DNA of 64,000 bases, taken from positions 92,833-156,832 of the forward strand of contig NZ_CAXHZL010000010.1 in the NCBI RefSeq assembly GCF_964022235.1. Direction: 5' to 3'. Positions 26,591 through 34,115 of this stretch are shown piece after piece. The position numbers were made by a program, and so were the translations under genes. Position 1 is the first letter of the stretch. Every line of letters begins with the position of its first letter. The stretch comes from Limimaricola sp964022235 (GTDB lineage Bacteria; Pseudomonadota; Alphaproteobacteria; Rhodobacterales; Rhodobacteraceae). The notes beneath the pieces were generated by a model. The model did not search any database. It was not told the origin of the DNA and saw only the letters and a program-made list of their open reading frames with translations.

Positions 26591-27435
26591 AGCGCCGCCC
26601 TCGCGCGAGCCCGCGCCGCGAGCCAGCCATGCTTGGGCGCGAAGACGAAGGTGAGAAGGAAGATCAGCGTCTGCAAGGTGATGATCACGCCGCCCGTCGC
26701 CCCGTCGAGGAAGAACGACAGGTAAGCCCCGGTAAAGCTTGTGACGCTCCCCAGCGCCACGGCGATGACGATGAGGCGTGGAAAACGGTCGGTGAGCAAG
26801 TAGGCCGTGGCGCCGGGCGTCACCACCATGGCGATGACGAGAAACGCTCCCACGGTCTGGAGGGCGGCGACGCAGGCCGCCGAGAGCAGCACGAAGAACA
26901 CGAAGCGCAGCATGCCGGGGCGCAGGCCCACGGAGCGCGCATGCGTCTCGTCGAAGAAGGCGACCATCAGGTCCTTCCATTTCAGGAGCAGCACCACGAG
27001 GCAGACCGCGCCGATGATGGCAAGCTGCAGCGTGTCCTCCGGCGTAATGGCGAGGATGTTACCGAGGATGATGGTCTGTACGTCCACCGGCGTGGGCGAA
27101 ACCGAGACCATGAACAGCCCCAGCCCGAAGAAGCCGGTGAAGATCAGGCCGATCACCGTGTCTTCCTTGAGCCCCGTGCGCTGGTTCAGGAACAGCATCG
27201 CCGCCGCCGCCAGCCCGCCCGAGAGGAACGCGCCCAGCGCGAAGGGCAGGCCCAGCATGTAGGCCCCCGCGACACCCGGCACGATGGAGTGCGAGAGCGC
27301 GTCGCCGATCAGCGACCAGCCCTTGAGCATCAGATAGGCCGAGAGAAAGGCGCAGACCGCACCCACGAGGGCCGAGACCCACATGGCGTTGAGCATGTAG
27401 CCGTAGGTGAACGGCAAGGTGAGCGTCTCGATCAT
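26587..27435 (-). CDS. sitC: Manganese/iron ABC transporter permease SitC
   Basis: The 282-residue permease shows the same family pattern as sitD (KGWSLIGDALSHSIVPGVAGAY; MVVTPGATAYLLTDRFPRL). It overlaps sitB upstream and sitD downstream by 4 bp each, so all four genes form one tightly coupled operon. Confidence 0.93.
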   Translation of the reverse strand: MIETLTLPFTYGYMLNAMWVSALVGAVCAFLSAYLMLKGWSLIGDALSHSIVPGVAGAYMLGLPFALGAFLSGGLAAAAMLFLNQRTGLKEDTVIGLIFTGFFGLGLFMVSVSPTPVDVQTIILGNILAITPEDTLQLAIIGAVCLVVLLLKWKDLMVAFFDETHARSVGLRPGMLRFVFFVLLSAACVAALQTVGAFLVIAMVVTPGATAYLLTDRFPRLIVIAVALGSVTSFTGAYLSFFLDGATGGVIITLQTLIFLLTFVFAPKHGWLAARARARAAL

Positions 27436-28322
27436 CGCCCGCCGCCCCCCGAGCGTTGTTCGTCGTCGTAGAAGACCAGCGGGCGTTCGTCGTCCGAGAG
27501 GATCCGCAACTTGCGCGCGTCCTCGTCCTGATGCAGCTCTGCGCCGCCCAGCACGAAGTGCCGCAGCACACCGCCGAAGGCCTGTTCGAGGTTGGCCCGG
27601 GTGAAGACATCACGCGTCGGGCCGTGTGCGAGCACCGTGCCCTTCACAAGCACGGTGCGATCGCAGAACTCGGGCACCGAGCCGAGGTTGTGGGTCGAGA
27701 CCAGCATCACCCGACCTTCATCGCGCAACTCGCGCAACAGACGAATGATCGCCTCTTCGGTCTGCACGTCGACGCCGGTGAACGGCTCGTCGAGCAGGAT
27801 CACGCGACCGTCCTGTGCCAGCGCGCGCGCGAGAAAGACGCGCTTGCGCTGCCCGCCCGAGAGCTCACCGATCTGGCGGTGTCGGTACTCGGTCATGCCG
27901 ACGCGCTCCAGCGCCGAAGTGACGGCGGCGCGGTCGGCCTCGCGCGGGCGGCGCAGGAACCCCATGCGCCCGTAGCGGCCCATCATCACCACGTCCTCGA
28001 CCAGAACCGGAAAGGTCCAGTCGACCTCCTCGGCTTGCGGGACATAGGCGACGAGGCCGGATTTCAGCGCCGCTTTCACCGGCTGGGCCATAATCGAGAT
28101 CGAGCCGCGCGACAGCGGCAAGAACCCCATGATCGCCTTGAACAGCGTGGACTTGCCCGCGCCGTTGACGCCGACCAGCGCCGAGATCGTGCCCACGGGC
28201 AGCGAAAAGCTCGCGTCGCGCAGCGCCGTGACGCCGTTGCGGTAGGAGACGGTGACGCCCTTGGCGGCGATGCCGGCGCCCGCGCCTGTCGCGTGTTCGG
28301 GAAAGGCGCGCGCGTCCATCAA
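27432..28322 (-). CDS. sitB: Manganese/iron ABC transporter ATP-binding protein SitB
   Basis: The 296-residue ATPase has Walker A GVNGAGKST (51-59), signature LSGGQRKR (144-151), Walker B VILLDEP (164-170) and the VPQAEEVDWTFPVLVEDVVMMGR stretch typical of metal-chelate ATPases. Beyond the ABC fold it carries a C-terminal tail of about 50 residues rich in Asp/Glu, His and Gly, seen in some Sit ATPases. The start ATG overlaps the sitA stop as ATGA. Confidence 0.94.
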   Translation of the reverse strand: MMDARAFPEHATGAGAGIAAKGVTVSYRNGVTALRDASFSLPVGTISALVGVNGAGKSTLFKAIMGFLPLSRGSISIMAQPVKAALKSGLVAYVPQAEEVDWTFPVLVEDVVMMGRYGRMGFLRRPREADRAAVTSALERVGMTEYRHRQIGELSGGQRKRVFLARALAQDGRVILLDEPFTGVDVQTEEAIIRLLRELRDEGRVMLVSTHNLGSVPEFCDRTVLVKGTVLAHGPTRDVFTRANLEQAFGGVLRHFVLGGAELHQDEDARKLRILSDDERPLVFYDDEQRSGGGGR

Positions 28323-29206
28323 TGGCCTCCGTTCAAGCCGCGCGCGACGGTTTCGGTGGTGACGCGCAGCAGGTCGAGATAGCTCGGCACCGGCCCATCG
28401 GCCTCGGAGAGCGAATCGACATATAGCTCGCCGCCGTAAGCCGCGCCTGTTTCACGTGCGACCTGCTTGGCCGGGTCGGTGTTGACCGTGCTTTCGCAGA
28501 ACACCGCCGGAATCTCGTGCTCGCGCACGCCGTCGATGACCTTTCGCACCTGCTGCGGCGTACCGGTGGCGTCGGCGTTGATCGGCCATAGATAGAGTTC
28601 GTTCAGCCCGAGGTCGCGGGCGAGATAGCTGAACGCGCCCTCGCAGGAGACCAGCCAGCGCCTTTCCTCCGGGACCTTCTCGATCTCGGCGCGCAGCGGC
28701 TCGATCATCGCGGCAATCTCGGCCTTGTAGGTCTCGGCATTGGCGGCATAGGTCTCGGCGTTCTCGGGATCGGCCTCGCTCAGCGCGTCACGAATGTTGT
28801 CGACGTAGATCGCGGCGTTGTCGGGGCTCATCCAGGCATGCGGGTTGGGCTTGCCGTCGTAGTCGCCGCCCGAGATCGAGATTGGCTCGATGCCCTCGGA
28901 GATCACGGCGGCGGGCCGGTCGCCCGCGTTGTCGAGGAACTGCGCGAACCACAGCTCGAGGTTCAGCCCGTTCCACAGCACCAGATCGGCGTCACGCACG
29001 CCGAGGATGTCGCGTGGGGTGGGCTGGTAGTTGTGGATCTCCGCGCCGGGCTTGGTGATCGACACCACCTCGGCCGCATCACCAGCGACATTGGCCACCA
29101 TGTCGGCGATCACGGTGAAGCTCGTCGCCACCTTGATCTTTTCGGCGGCGACGGCGGGCAAGGCGAAAACCGACAGGCCGAAGGCAAGAAGGGGCAGGGG
29201 GCGCAT
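28319..29206 (-). CDS. sitA: Manganese/iron ABC transporter periplasmic binding protein SitA
   Basis: SitA captures Mn2+ (and Fe2+) in the periplasm. The 295-residue product has a signal peptide ending PAVAA and the cluster A-I fold with four metal ligands: H58 (EIHNYQPT), H123 (NPHAWMS), E189 (SCEGAFSY) and D264 (LYVDSLS). Glu at the third position favours Mn/Fe over Zn, because ZnuA has His there. No His-rich loop of the ZnuA type is present, which also favours manganese. It is the first gene of the operon, behind two operator-like palindromes. Confidence 0.94.
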   Translation of the reverse strand: MRPLPLLAFGLSVFALPAVAAEKIKVATSFTVIADMVANVAGDAAEVVSITKPGAEIHNYQPTPRDILGVRDADLVLWNGLNLELWFAQFLDNAGDRPAAVISEGIEPISISGGDYDGKPNPHAWMSPDNAAIYVDNIRDALSEADPENAETYAANAETYKAEIAAMIEPLRAEIEKVPEERRWLVSCEGAFSYLARDLGLNELYLWPINADATGTPQQVRKVIDGVREHEIPAVFCESTVNTDPAKQVARETGAAYGGELYVDSLSEADGPVPSYLDLLRVTTETVARGLNGGH

Positions 29207-29243
29207 GGGATCTCCATCAATTGAACCGTCGCAGCCCAGAAGA

Positions 29244-29258
29244 TGCGAACCATTCGCA
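29244..29258 (-). promoter_or_regulatory. Mur-like operator, site 1, upstream of sitA
   Basis: This is a perfect palindrome TGCGAA-CCA-TTCGCA, 38 bp from the sitA start. Its form matches Fur-family manganese-regulator (Mur) boxes described for alphaproteobacterial sit operons. A minus-strand TTGACT at 29262-29267 could be the -35, which would place this site in the promoter spacer. Confidence 0.7.
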
Positions 29259-29273
29259 GGAAGTCAACTGGAT

Positions 29274-29288
29274 TGAGAATAATTCGCA
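29274..29288 (-). promoter_or_regulatory. Mur-like operator, site 2, upstream of sitA
   Basis: TGAGAA-TAA-TTCGCA is the same 6-3-6 palindrome with one mismatch. Its centre is exactly 30 bp from site 1, about three helical turns, as expected for cooperative repressor binding. Confidence 0.6.
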
Positions 29289-29415
29289 ACTGGGGCTTCG
29301 GAGAGCTTGGCAAACGGGGCCGCGTCGGGCCGGTTTTCAGAGCAGGTCTGGCGCGTCTTCGAATATTCCTTAGTGATTTCAGTGATCAAGCTTATCGGCG
29401 AATGGCCGCGCAGAT

Positions 29416-29435
29416 ACTTAGTGTATGAGCTAAGT
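29416..29435 (+). promoter_or_regulatory. ArsR operator, upstream copy
   Basis: ACTTAG-N8-CTAAGT is a perfect inverted repeat lying just upstream of the -35 box. Its centre is 52 bp from the second copy. Confidence 0.65.
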
Positions 29436-29441
29436 GTTTTC

Positions 29442-29470
29442 TTGCCAGATCTCCTATTGAGGCGCATACT
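29442..29470 (+). promoter_or_regulatory. arsR promoter, leaderless layout
   Basis: TTGCCA (29442-29447), a 17-bp spacer and CATACT (29465-29470) place the transcription start about at the ATG (29478). There is no Shine-Dalgarno. Confidence 0.6.
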
Positions 29471-29490
29471 TAGTCTCATGGCTAAGTATG
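29465..29490 (+). promoter_or_regulatory. ArsR operator overlapping -10 and start codon
   Basis: CATACTTAG-N8-CTAAGTATG is a perfect 9-8-9 inverted repeat. Its left arm is the -10 box and its spacer contains the arsR start codon, the position expected for autorepression. Confidence 0.75.
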
Positions 29491-29819
29491 ATACCAACCT
29501 TGATCTGTGTTTCACGGCGCTGGGCGACCCGACCCGACGGCGCATCCTGAGCCGTCTGGCACGGGGCCGAGCCAGCGTCGGCGAGCTTGCCGCGCCGCAT
29601 GACATGTCGTTGCCCTCGCTGATGGCGCATCTGAAAAAGCTGGAGGAGGCGGGGCTCATCACCTCCACCAAGGAGGGGCGGGTCCGGGTCTGCGAGCTGG
29701 CCCCGGATGCATTTATGCCGGTGCAAGGCTGGCTCAGCGAACAAAAGGCGATCTGGGCCGGCAGGCTCGACCGGCTCGACGATTACGTCACCAACCTCAT
29801 GAAGGAGAAGACCCGATGA
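29478..29819 (+). CDS. ArsR/SmtB-family transcriptional regulator
   Basis: The 113-residue winged-helix protein (LGDPTRRRILSRLARGRASVGELAAPHDMSLPSLMAHLKKLEEAGLI) belongs to the ArsR group that is regularly coupled to SRPBCC genes. It lacks the CxC metal sites of arsenic or cadmium sensors, so a metal ligand is not supported. The ATG at 29478 lies in its own presumed operator and would be the first codon of a leaderless mRNA. It overlaps the next gene as ATGA. Confidence 0.93.
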   Translation: MAKYDTNLDLCFTALGDPTRRRILSRLARGRASVGELAAPHDMSLPSLMAHLKKLEEAGLITSTKEGRVRVCELAPDAFMPVQGWLSEQKAIWAGRLDRLDDYVTNLMKEKTR

Positions 29820-30292
29820 TCCTCGATCCCCGCACCGACCTGACCTTCACCCGCAAGCTCAAAGCCCCGCGCGATCTTCTCTGGGAGTGCTGGACCACGC
29901 CCGAACACATCCGGCAGTTCTATGTCCCCAAGCCGCATTCGGTCACGGGCTGTGAGATCGACCTGCGGGTGGGCGGCAGGTTCAACACCACCTTCGACGT
30001 CGAGGGCAATGAGATGAAGAGCGAGGGTGTCTTCCTCGAGGTGATCGAAGGCCGCAAGCTTGTGTTCACCGACGCCTATAGCGAGGGCTGGAAGCCCGCC
30101 GCCGACCCTTTCATGACCGCGATCATCGAGTTCGAGGACGACGGGCAGGGCGGCACGACCTACACCGCCACCGCGCGCCACCGCTCCGAAGAGTCCCGCC
30201 AGACCCACGAGGACATGGGCTTCTTCGGGGGCTGGACCACTGTGGCCGAGCAACTCGAGGCCTACGCACAATCGCTGATGGCGCGGGCCTGA
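29816..30292 (+). CDS. SRPBCC (AHSA1-like) domain protein
   Basis: The 158-residue START-like protein (LTFTRKLKAPRDLLWECWTTPEHIRQFYVPKPHSVTGCEIDLRVG) has the AHSA1 hydrophobic-pocket fold. Its partners in other genomes are usually the ArsR-type regulator encoded just upstream, exactly as here (4-bp overlap). It may bind a small hydrophobic ligand; no enzymatic residues can be assigned. A strong terminator follows. Confidence 0.92.
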   Translation: MILDPRTDLTFTRKLKAPRDLLWECWTTPEHIRQFYVPKPHSVTGCEIDLRVGGRFNTTFDVEGNEMKSEGVFLEVIEGRKLVFTDAYSEGWKPAADPFMTAIIEFEDDGQGGTTYTATARHRSEESRQTHEDMGFFGGWTTVAEQLEAYAQSLMARA

Positions 30293-30311
30293 TCCAACAG
30301 TTGTGTCGAGC

Positions 30312-30350
30312 ACGCAAAAGGGCCGTCCCTGAAGGGCGGCCCTTTTGCGT
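30312..30350. terminator. Bidirectional terminator between the arsR operon and the 84-residue membrane-protein gene
   Basis: The arm starting ACGCAAAAGGGCCG pairs with CGGCCCTTTTGCGT. The A-run and T-run at the stem base allow termination of transcripts from both sides. Confidence 0.85.
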
Positions 30351-30570
30351 TTCCTTGTGCAAATCGGGGTGATCGAGTCGACGAGAAACGCTGCTGGCGA
30401 AAAATATGGACTGCGTGGAGCGATGGGAGGCAGATGTCCGCTGTCCAGTTAAAGGGGGGTTCACTTGGGTGCGTTACGAAAATTAAACCAGTGGAAAGAC
30501 GACTACAGCAGACTGCGCCCGGGCCGAGGCGCGTTCAGAAACCGCGGGCTCTATATGAACTGCGAAGTTC
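30351..30570. other. 220-bp gap with no supported gene
   Basis: Downstream of the small membrane-protein gene on the minus strand. Possible plus-strand frames here run into that gene in antisense and lack a good ribosome-binding site. Nothing further is seen. Confidence 0.5.
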
Positions 30571-30825
30571 CTATGCCCTCTCGTTATCGGCCTCGTTCCT
30601 GCTTTGCCGCTCATTGTGGTCACTGGGATCGAAATCATTCGGGTCGAACGAATCCTCGTCCTCCGAAATTCCGGTCACATAGGTCGTCCCGGTTTCCTTG
30701 TCGTAGGCGAGGCCATAGCTTGCCCGGCCTTCTGATTTGTAGCGGCGGTACTCGTGGATGCCCGCATAGATGAGGACCACCGTGATCGGCAATAGAATGA
30801 CGGCGGCGACTAGGTTGGCTTCCAT
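30571..30825 (-). CDS. Small single-pass membrane protein
   Basis: The 84-residue product begins with one hydrophobic helix (ANLVAAVILLPITVVLIYAG), followed by a basic patch (HEYRRYKSEGRASYG) and an acidic, disordered tail (SEDEDSFDPNDFDPSDHNE). The ATG at 30825 has a clear CGGAGGAG ribosome-binding site, which supports a real gene. No family was recognised. Confidence 0.7.
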   Translation of the reverse strand: MEANLVAAVILLPITVVLIYAGIHEYRRYKSEGRASYGLAYDKETGTTYVTGISEDEDSFDPNDFDPSDHNERQSRNEADNERA

Positions 30826-31256
30826 TGAAACACTCCTCCGGGGGGCTGTTCGGTGATGTGGCTGCACCTGGTCAACGCGCACGGCGTGCTGTGGTGCCCA
30901 TGACACTGGGCCGTTGCGTTGGTCTTGGGCTTTCGTTTTGCCTTGGCGTCCCGATTGGCGTCGTGGATGGGCCTGCCGAGACGTTCCTGTTCAGATCGAG
31001 TTGCGGGATACCGCCAAGTGGATGGCCCTGACATCTCGCAATCGGTGGATGGGGGCCGAGGGGGCGCGCTTCGCTTCCCGATGAAATCCGCGTAGCGCGG
31101 ATCCCGCTTGCAATGCCATCCAGGTTTCCGGGCCACCCCAGGTAAGGATGACAGGTATCGAAGGTGTCGAGGCATTGAAATTGGCGGAGCGGTCATGGCC
31201 GCATCAGGCCTCGTCTTCGCGCGCTCGCCCGTCTGCCCGTCTGCACTGCGAAATGC
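30826..31256. other. 431-bp stretch without a convincing gene; possible sRNA or short transcript on the plus strand
   Basis: No frame here has both a ribosome-binding site and a plausible protein. A 7-bp perfect hairpin ATCCGCG-TAG-CGCGGAT lies at 31086-31102. The stretch ends in a terminator oriented for plus-strand transcription although no plus-strand gene was found before it. Confidence 0.35.
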
Positions 31257-31287
31257 AAAGGGCCGCCCCTCGGGAGCGGCCCTTTTT
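31257..31287 (+). terminator. Rho-independent terminator with plus-strand T-run
   Basis: AAAGGGCCGC pairs with GCGGCCCTTT and is followed by further T. On the minus strand the T-run is only three bases, so it serves gcrA less well, though it could act for both. Confidence 0.75.
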
Positions 31288-31306
31288 TATGTCCGGCGCT
31301 GGCGCC

Positions 31307-31900
31307 TCAGCGGCGGCGGTCGCGGCGCGAGGACATCGGCTGGAAGGCGACGCCGACATGGGCCTCGCAATAGGGTTTGCCCGACTGGGTCGGCAGGCCG
31401 CAGAACCAGAAGTTGTCGGTCGCGGGATCGCCCACCGGCCACTTGCAGGTCTTTTCGGTCAGCTCCATCAGCGTCAACTTCTTGGCACCCTTCTCGATCT
31501 CGGAGACCTTGGCGAGCGCCTCGGGACTGATCTCGTTGGCCGAGGGTTGCGGCGGCAGCGGCTGACCGGCGGGGATGATGGCGCGGCGCGCGGCGCTCAT
31601 CGGGATCGGCGCGTCGTCATCATCTTCTTCGGCGGCCTTGGGCGCGGGTTTGGCCTGCGGGGCGGGCGCGGGCTCTGGGCGCGCGGCCGAAGGCTGCGCG
31701 GGCGCGGAGGGCGCCGCCTGCGGTGCGGCCGGGGCGGGCTGCGGGGCCACGCCGGTGCGGTTCGACAGGCCCAGGCGGTGGACCTTGCCGATCACCGCGT
31801 TGCGCGTCACGCCGCCGAGTTCCTTGGCGATCTGGCTCGCCGACTGGCCCTCGTTCCACATTTTCTTGAGCGTTTCGACGCGCTCGTCGGTCCAGGACAT
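31307..31900 (-). CDS. gcrA: Cell cycle regulator GcrA
   Basis: GcrA is an alphaproteobacterial regulator that binds RNA polymerase sigma-70 and promoters carrying CcrM-methylated GANTC sites. The 197-residue product has the N-terminal DNA-binding part (MSWTDERVETLKKMWNEGQS, then ASQIAKELGGVTRNAVIGKVHRLGL), a Pro/Ala-rich linker (about 50-90), and the C-terminal sigma-binding part with CKWPVGDPATDNFWFCG and PYCEAH. The ATG at 31900 has a GGAGG site. Confidence 0.97.
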   Translation of the reverse strand: MSWTDERVETLKKMWNEGQSASQIAKELGGVTRNAVIGKVHRLGLSNRTGVAPQPAPAAPQAAPSAPAQPSAARPEPAPAPQAKPAPKAAEEDDDDAPIPMSAARRAIIPAGQPLPPQPSANEISPEALAKVSEIEKGAKKLTLMELTEKTCKWPVGDPATDNFWFCGLPTQSGKPYCEAHVGVAFQPMSSRRDRRR

Positions 31901-32077
31901 GCAATGCCTCCGATCGGTTGGGCGGTGGCCCGCCGTTTCAGTTGCGACGTGCCGATTTACACAGTCCCGTCGGGCAGTTCAACCCGCACCGCGCGTCGCG
32001 GTGCATATGTTGCGGCCCCCGCCAGCCTTGCCACCGCGCGCATGACGGCTACAACCCCGATCTCAGGAGGCGCGCAT

Positions 32078-32881
32078 ATGAGCATCGACACCGACCAGGG
32101 AATCCGCCGTTTCGGCCGGTTCAACACATTGGGCACCGCCACGCTCGCAAGCCGCGAGACCCGCCGCTTTCTCAACGTCTGGGCGCAGACGGTGATGGCG
32201 CCGCTGATCAACGCCGCCCTGTTCCTGCTGATCTTCACCATTGCCATCGGGCCGCAGAGGGGCAACGTGATGGGCGTGCCCTTCCTGCATTTCCTCGCCC
32301 CCGGCCTGCTGATGATGACGGTGATCCAGCAGGCCTTCGCCAACACATCCTCGTCGCTGGCCTCGGCCAAGGTGCAGGGCAACATCGTCGACACGCTGAT
32401 GGCGCCGCTGTCTCCGGCAGAGGTTCTGGCAGGTTACGTCGCGGGATCGGTGGCGCGCGGGCTGATCGTCGCGGTGGTCATCACCATCGGTGTCTGGCTG
32501 TTTCTGGGCGTCGGGCTGGCGCATCCGGTCTGGGCGCTGACCTACTGGGTGCTGGGCTCGATCTTCATGGGCTCCCTCGGGCTGATCGCGGGGATCTACG
32601 CACAGAAGTTCGACCAGCTCGCCGCGATCACCAATTTTCTCGTGACGCCGCTCGCCTTCCTGTCGGGCACCTTCTACTCGATCGACGCGCTGCCAGGCTT
32701 CATGCAGGTGATGAGCCACGCGAACCCGTTCTTCTACCTGATCGACGGGGCGCGCTACGGCATGATCGGCGTGTCCGACAGTTCGCCGGTGCTGGGCCTG
32801 GGTGTGGCGCTGATCTCCTGCGTGGTGGTGGTCGGTCTCGCCTGGACCTGGCTGCGAAAGGGCTACAGGCTCAAGCCGTGA
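32078..32881 (+). CDS. ABC-2 type transporter permease
   Basis: The 267-residue integral membrane protein (six segments) belongs to the ABC-2 export permeases of the YadH/NodJ kind, with FLAPGLLMMTVIQQAFANTSSS and the C-terminal FYSIDALPGFMQVMSHANPFFYLIDGARYG signature. The start is ATG 32078 behind CAGGAGG. No ATPase gene accompanies it on this strand; the nearest (34112-35044) sits on the other strand with its own permease. The exported substrate is unknown. It is coupled to the next gene (GTGA overlap). Confidence 0.9.
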   Translation: MSIDTDQGIRRFGRFNTLGTATLASRETRRFLNVWAQTVMAPLINAALFLLIFTIAIGPQRGNVMGVPFLHFLAPGLLMMTVIQQAFANTSSSLASAKVQGNIVDTLMAPLSPAEVLAGYVAGSVARGLIVAVVITIGVWLFLGVGLAHPVWALTYWVLGSIFMGSLGLIAGIYAQKFDQLAAITNFLVTPLAFLSGTFYSIDALPGFMQVMSHANPFFYLIDGARYGMIGVSDSSPVLGLGVALISCVVVVGLAWTWLRKGYRLKP

Positions 32882-33339
32882 GCCTCTTGCGCGACGCCGT
32901 CCCCGCCGATTTCGAGCGCCTCGCCGTCGGCCTGCCGCCGCAGGGGCTGATGCTGCCCGAGACGGGGCTGGTGTCGGTGCCCGAGGCCATGCTGATCGCG
33001 CGACATTGCGAAGAACTGCGCGCGCATCAGGGCTGGGGCGCCTGCCTGATCGTCGAGGGCGATCTCATGGTCGGCTTCGTGGTGCCCAAGTGCGCGGATG
33101 CGGGTGGTCATGCCGAGTTCGGCTATGCCGTCTCGCCCGGTCAGCGCGGGCGCGGATTGGCGGGGGCGGCGGTCGCGGCCTTCGTGGCGCGCGCGACCGA
33201 GGAGGGTCTGGGCGCGCTTCTGGCCGAGACGGACCCCGGCAACGCGGGCTCGATCCGGGTGCTGGAGCGCAACCTCTTCACCCCGGTGCCGCCCACCCGC
33301 GAAGGTCGGCTGCGCTGGCGGCGCTACCTGCGGCGGTAG
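32878..33339 (+). CDS. GNAT-family N-acetyltransferase
   Basis: The 153-residue product has a C-terminal GNAT core with the acetyl-CoA loop FGYAVSPGQRGRGLAGAAVAAFV and a helix-4 region NAGSIRVLERNLFTPV. The GTG start at 32878 overlaps the permease stop. Its last 16 bp overlap the 3' end of the converging exporter permease gene. The acceptor is unknown. Confidence 0.85.
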   Translation: MSLLRDAVPADFERLAVGLPPQGLMLPETGLVSVPEAMLIARHCEELRAHQGWGACLIVEGDLMVGFVVPKCADAGGHAEFGYAVSPGQRGRGLAGAAVAAFVARATEEGLGALLAETDPGNAGSIRVLERNLFTPVPPTREGRLRWRRYLRR

Positions 33340-34115
33340 AGCCAGAGGGTCAGAGGCGCGAGGAGCAGCGTCAGCAATGCAGGCCCCAATAGCGCCAATC
33401 CGATGTCGCGCACCGTCGCCGTGCCTGCCATCAGCGCGCGCAGCGCCGTGGTCATGAGCGACACCGGATTGACCGCGACGAAGGCCTGCAGCCAGCCGGG
33501 CATGGTGACGGGATCGACCATAATGTTCGAGGCGAAGGTCACCGGGAACAGCACCGCGAAGCCCAGCGTCATCACCGTCATCGGCGTGCGCACCACGAGG
33601 CCGATCACGATGAAGATCCAGCCCCAGCCAAAGCCGATCGCCAGCAGCAGCGCGAAGGAGGCGAGGATGCCCGCAAGACCGGCTTCGGGGCGATAACCCA
33701 AGGCCAGACCGATCCCGAGGATGATCGAGCCCGCGATGGAGTGGCGCAGCATGTCGCCCACCATCAGCCCGGCAAAAGGCGCCAGCGACCAGATCGGCAA
33801 GCTGCGAAACCGGTCGAACAGCCCCTTCGACAGGTCGGTCGACAGCCCCATGCCGGAATAGACCGTGTTGAATACCGTGGTCTGCACGAGGATGCCGGGG
33901 ATGAACCACTGCAGATAGGCGGTGGACGAGCCCGCCAGCGCACCGCCGAAGATGAAGGTGAAGAGCAGGGTAAACATGATCGGCGTCATGACGAGGTCGA
34001 AGAGCTGCTCGGGTACATGGCGAAACTTCAGCACCGCGCGCCATGCAAAAGTGAGCGCCGTCGAGGCGGGCGAGGGGGCGGCGGGGCGCGGCCCGCGAGG
34101 CAGGGGAATGCTCAC
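33324..34115 (-). CDS. ABC-2 type transporter permease (DrrB/daunorubicin-resistance type)
   Basis: The 263-residue protein has six membrane segments and the DrrB-family stretches FIPGILVQTTVFNTVYSGMGL and DLSKGLFDRFRSLPI. It follows its ATPase gene with a 4-bp overlap, making a two-gene exporter. Members of this group export hydrophobic drugs or lipids; the substrate here is unknown. It is a different subfamily from the permease at 32078. Confidence 0.92.
   Translation of the reverse strand: MSIPLPRGPRPAAPSPASTALTFAWRAVLKFRHVPEQLFDLVMTPIMFTLLFTFIFGGALAGSSTAYLQWFIPGILVQTTVFNTVYSGMGLSTDLSKGLFDRFRSLPIWSLAPFAGLMVGDMLRHSIAGSIILGIGLALGYRPEAGLAGILASFALLLAIGFGWGWIFIVIGLVVRTPMTVMTLGFAVLFPVTFASNIMVDPVTMPGWLQAFVAVNPVSLMTTALRALMAGTATVRDIGLALLGPALLTLLLAPLTLWLYRRR

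Noticed and set aside
30465..30773. Plus-strand frame of 102 codons
   Set aside because: About two thirds is antisense to the 84-residue membrane-protein gene, which has a strong ribosome-binding site. The remainder shows no recognisable similarity.
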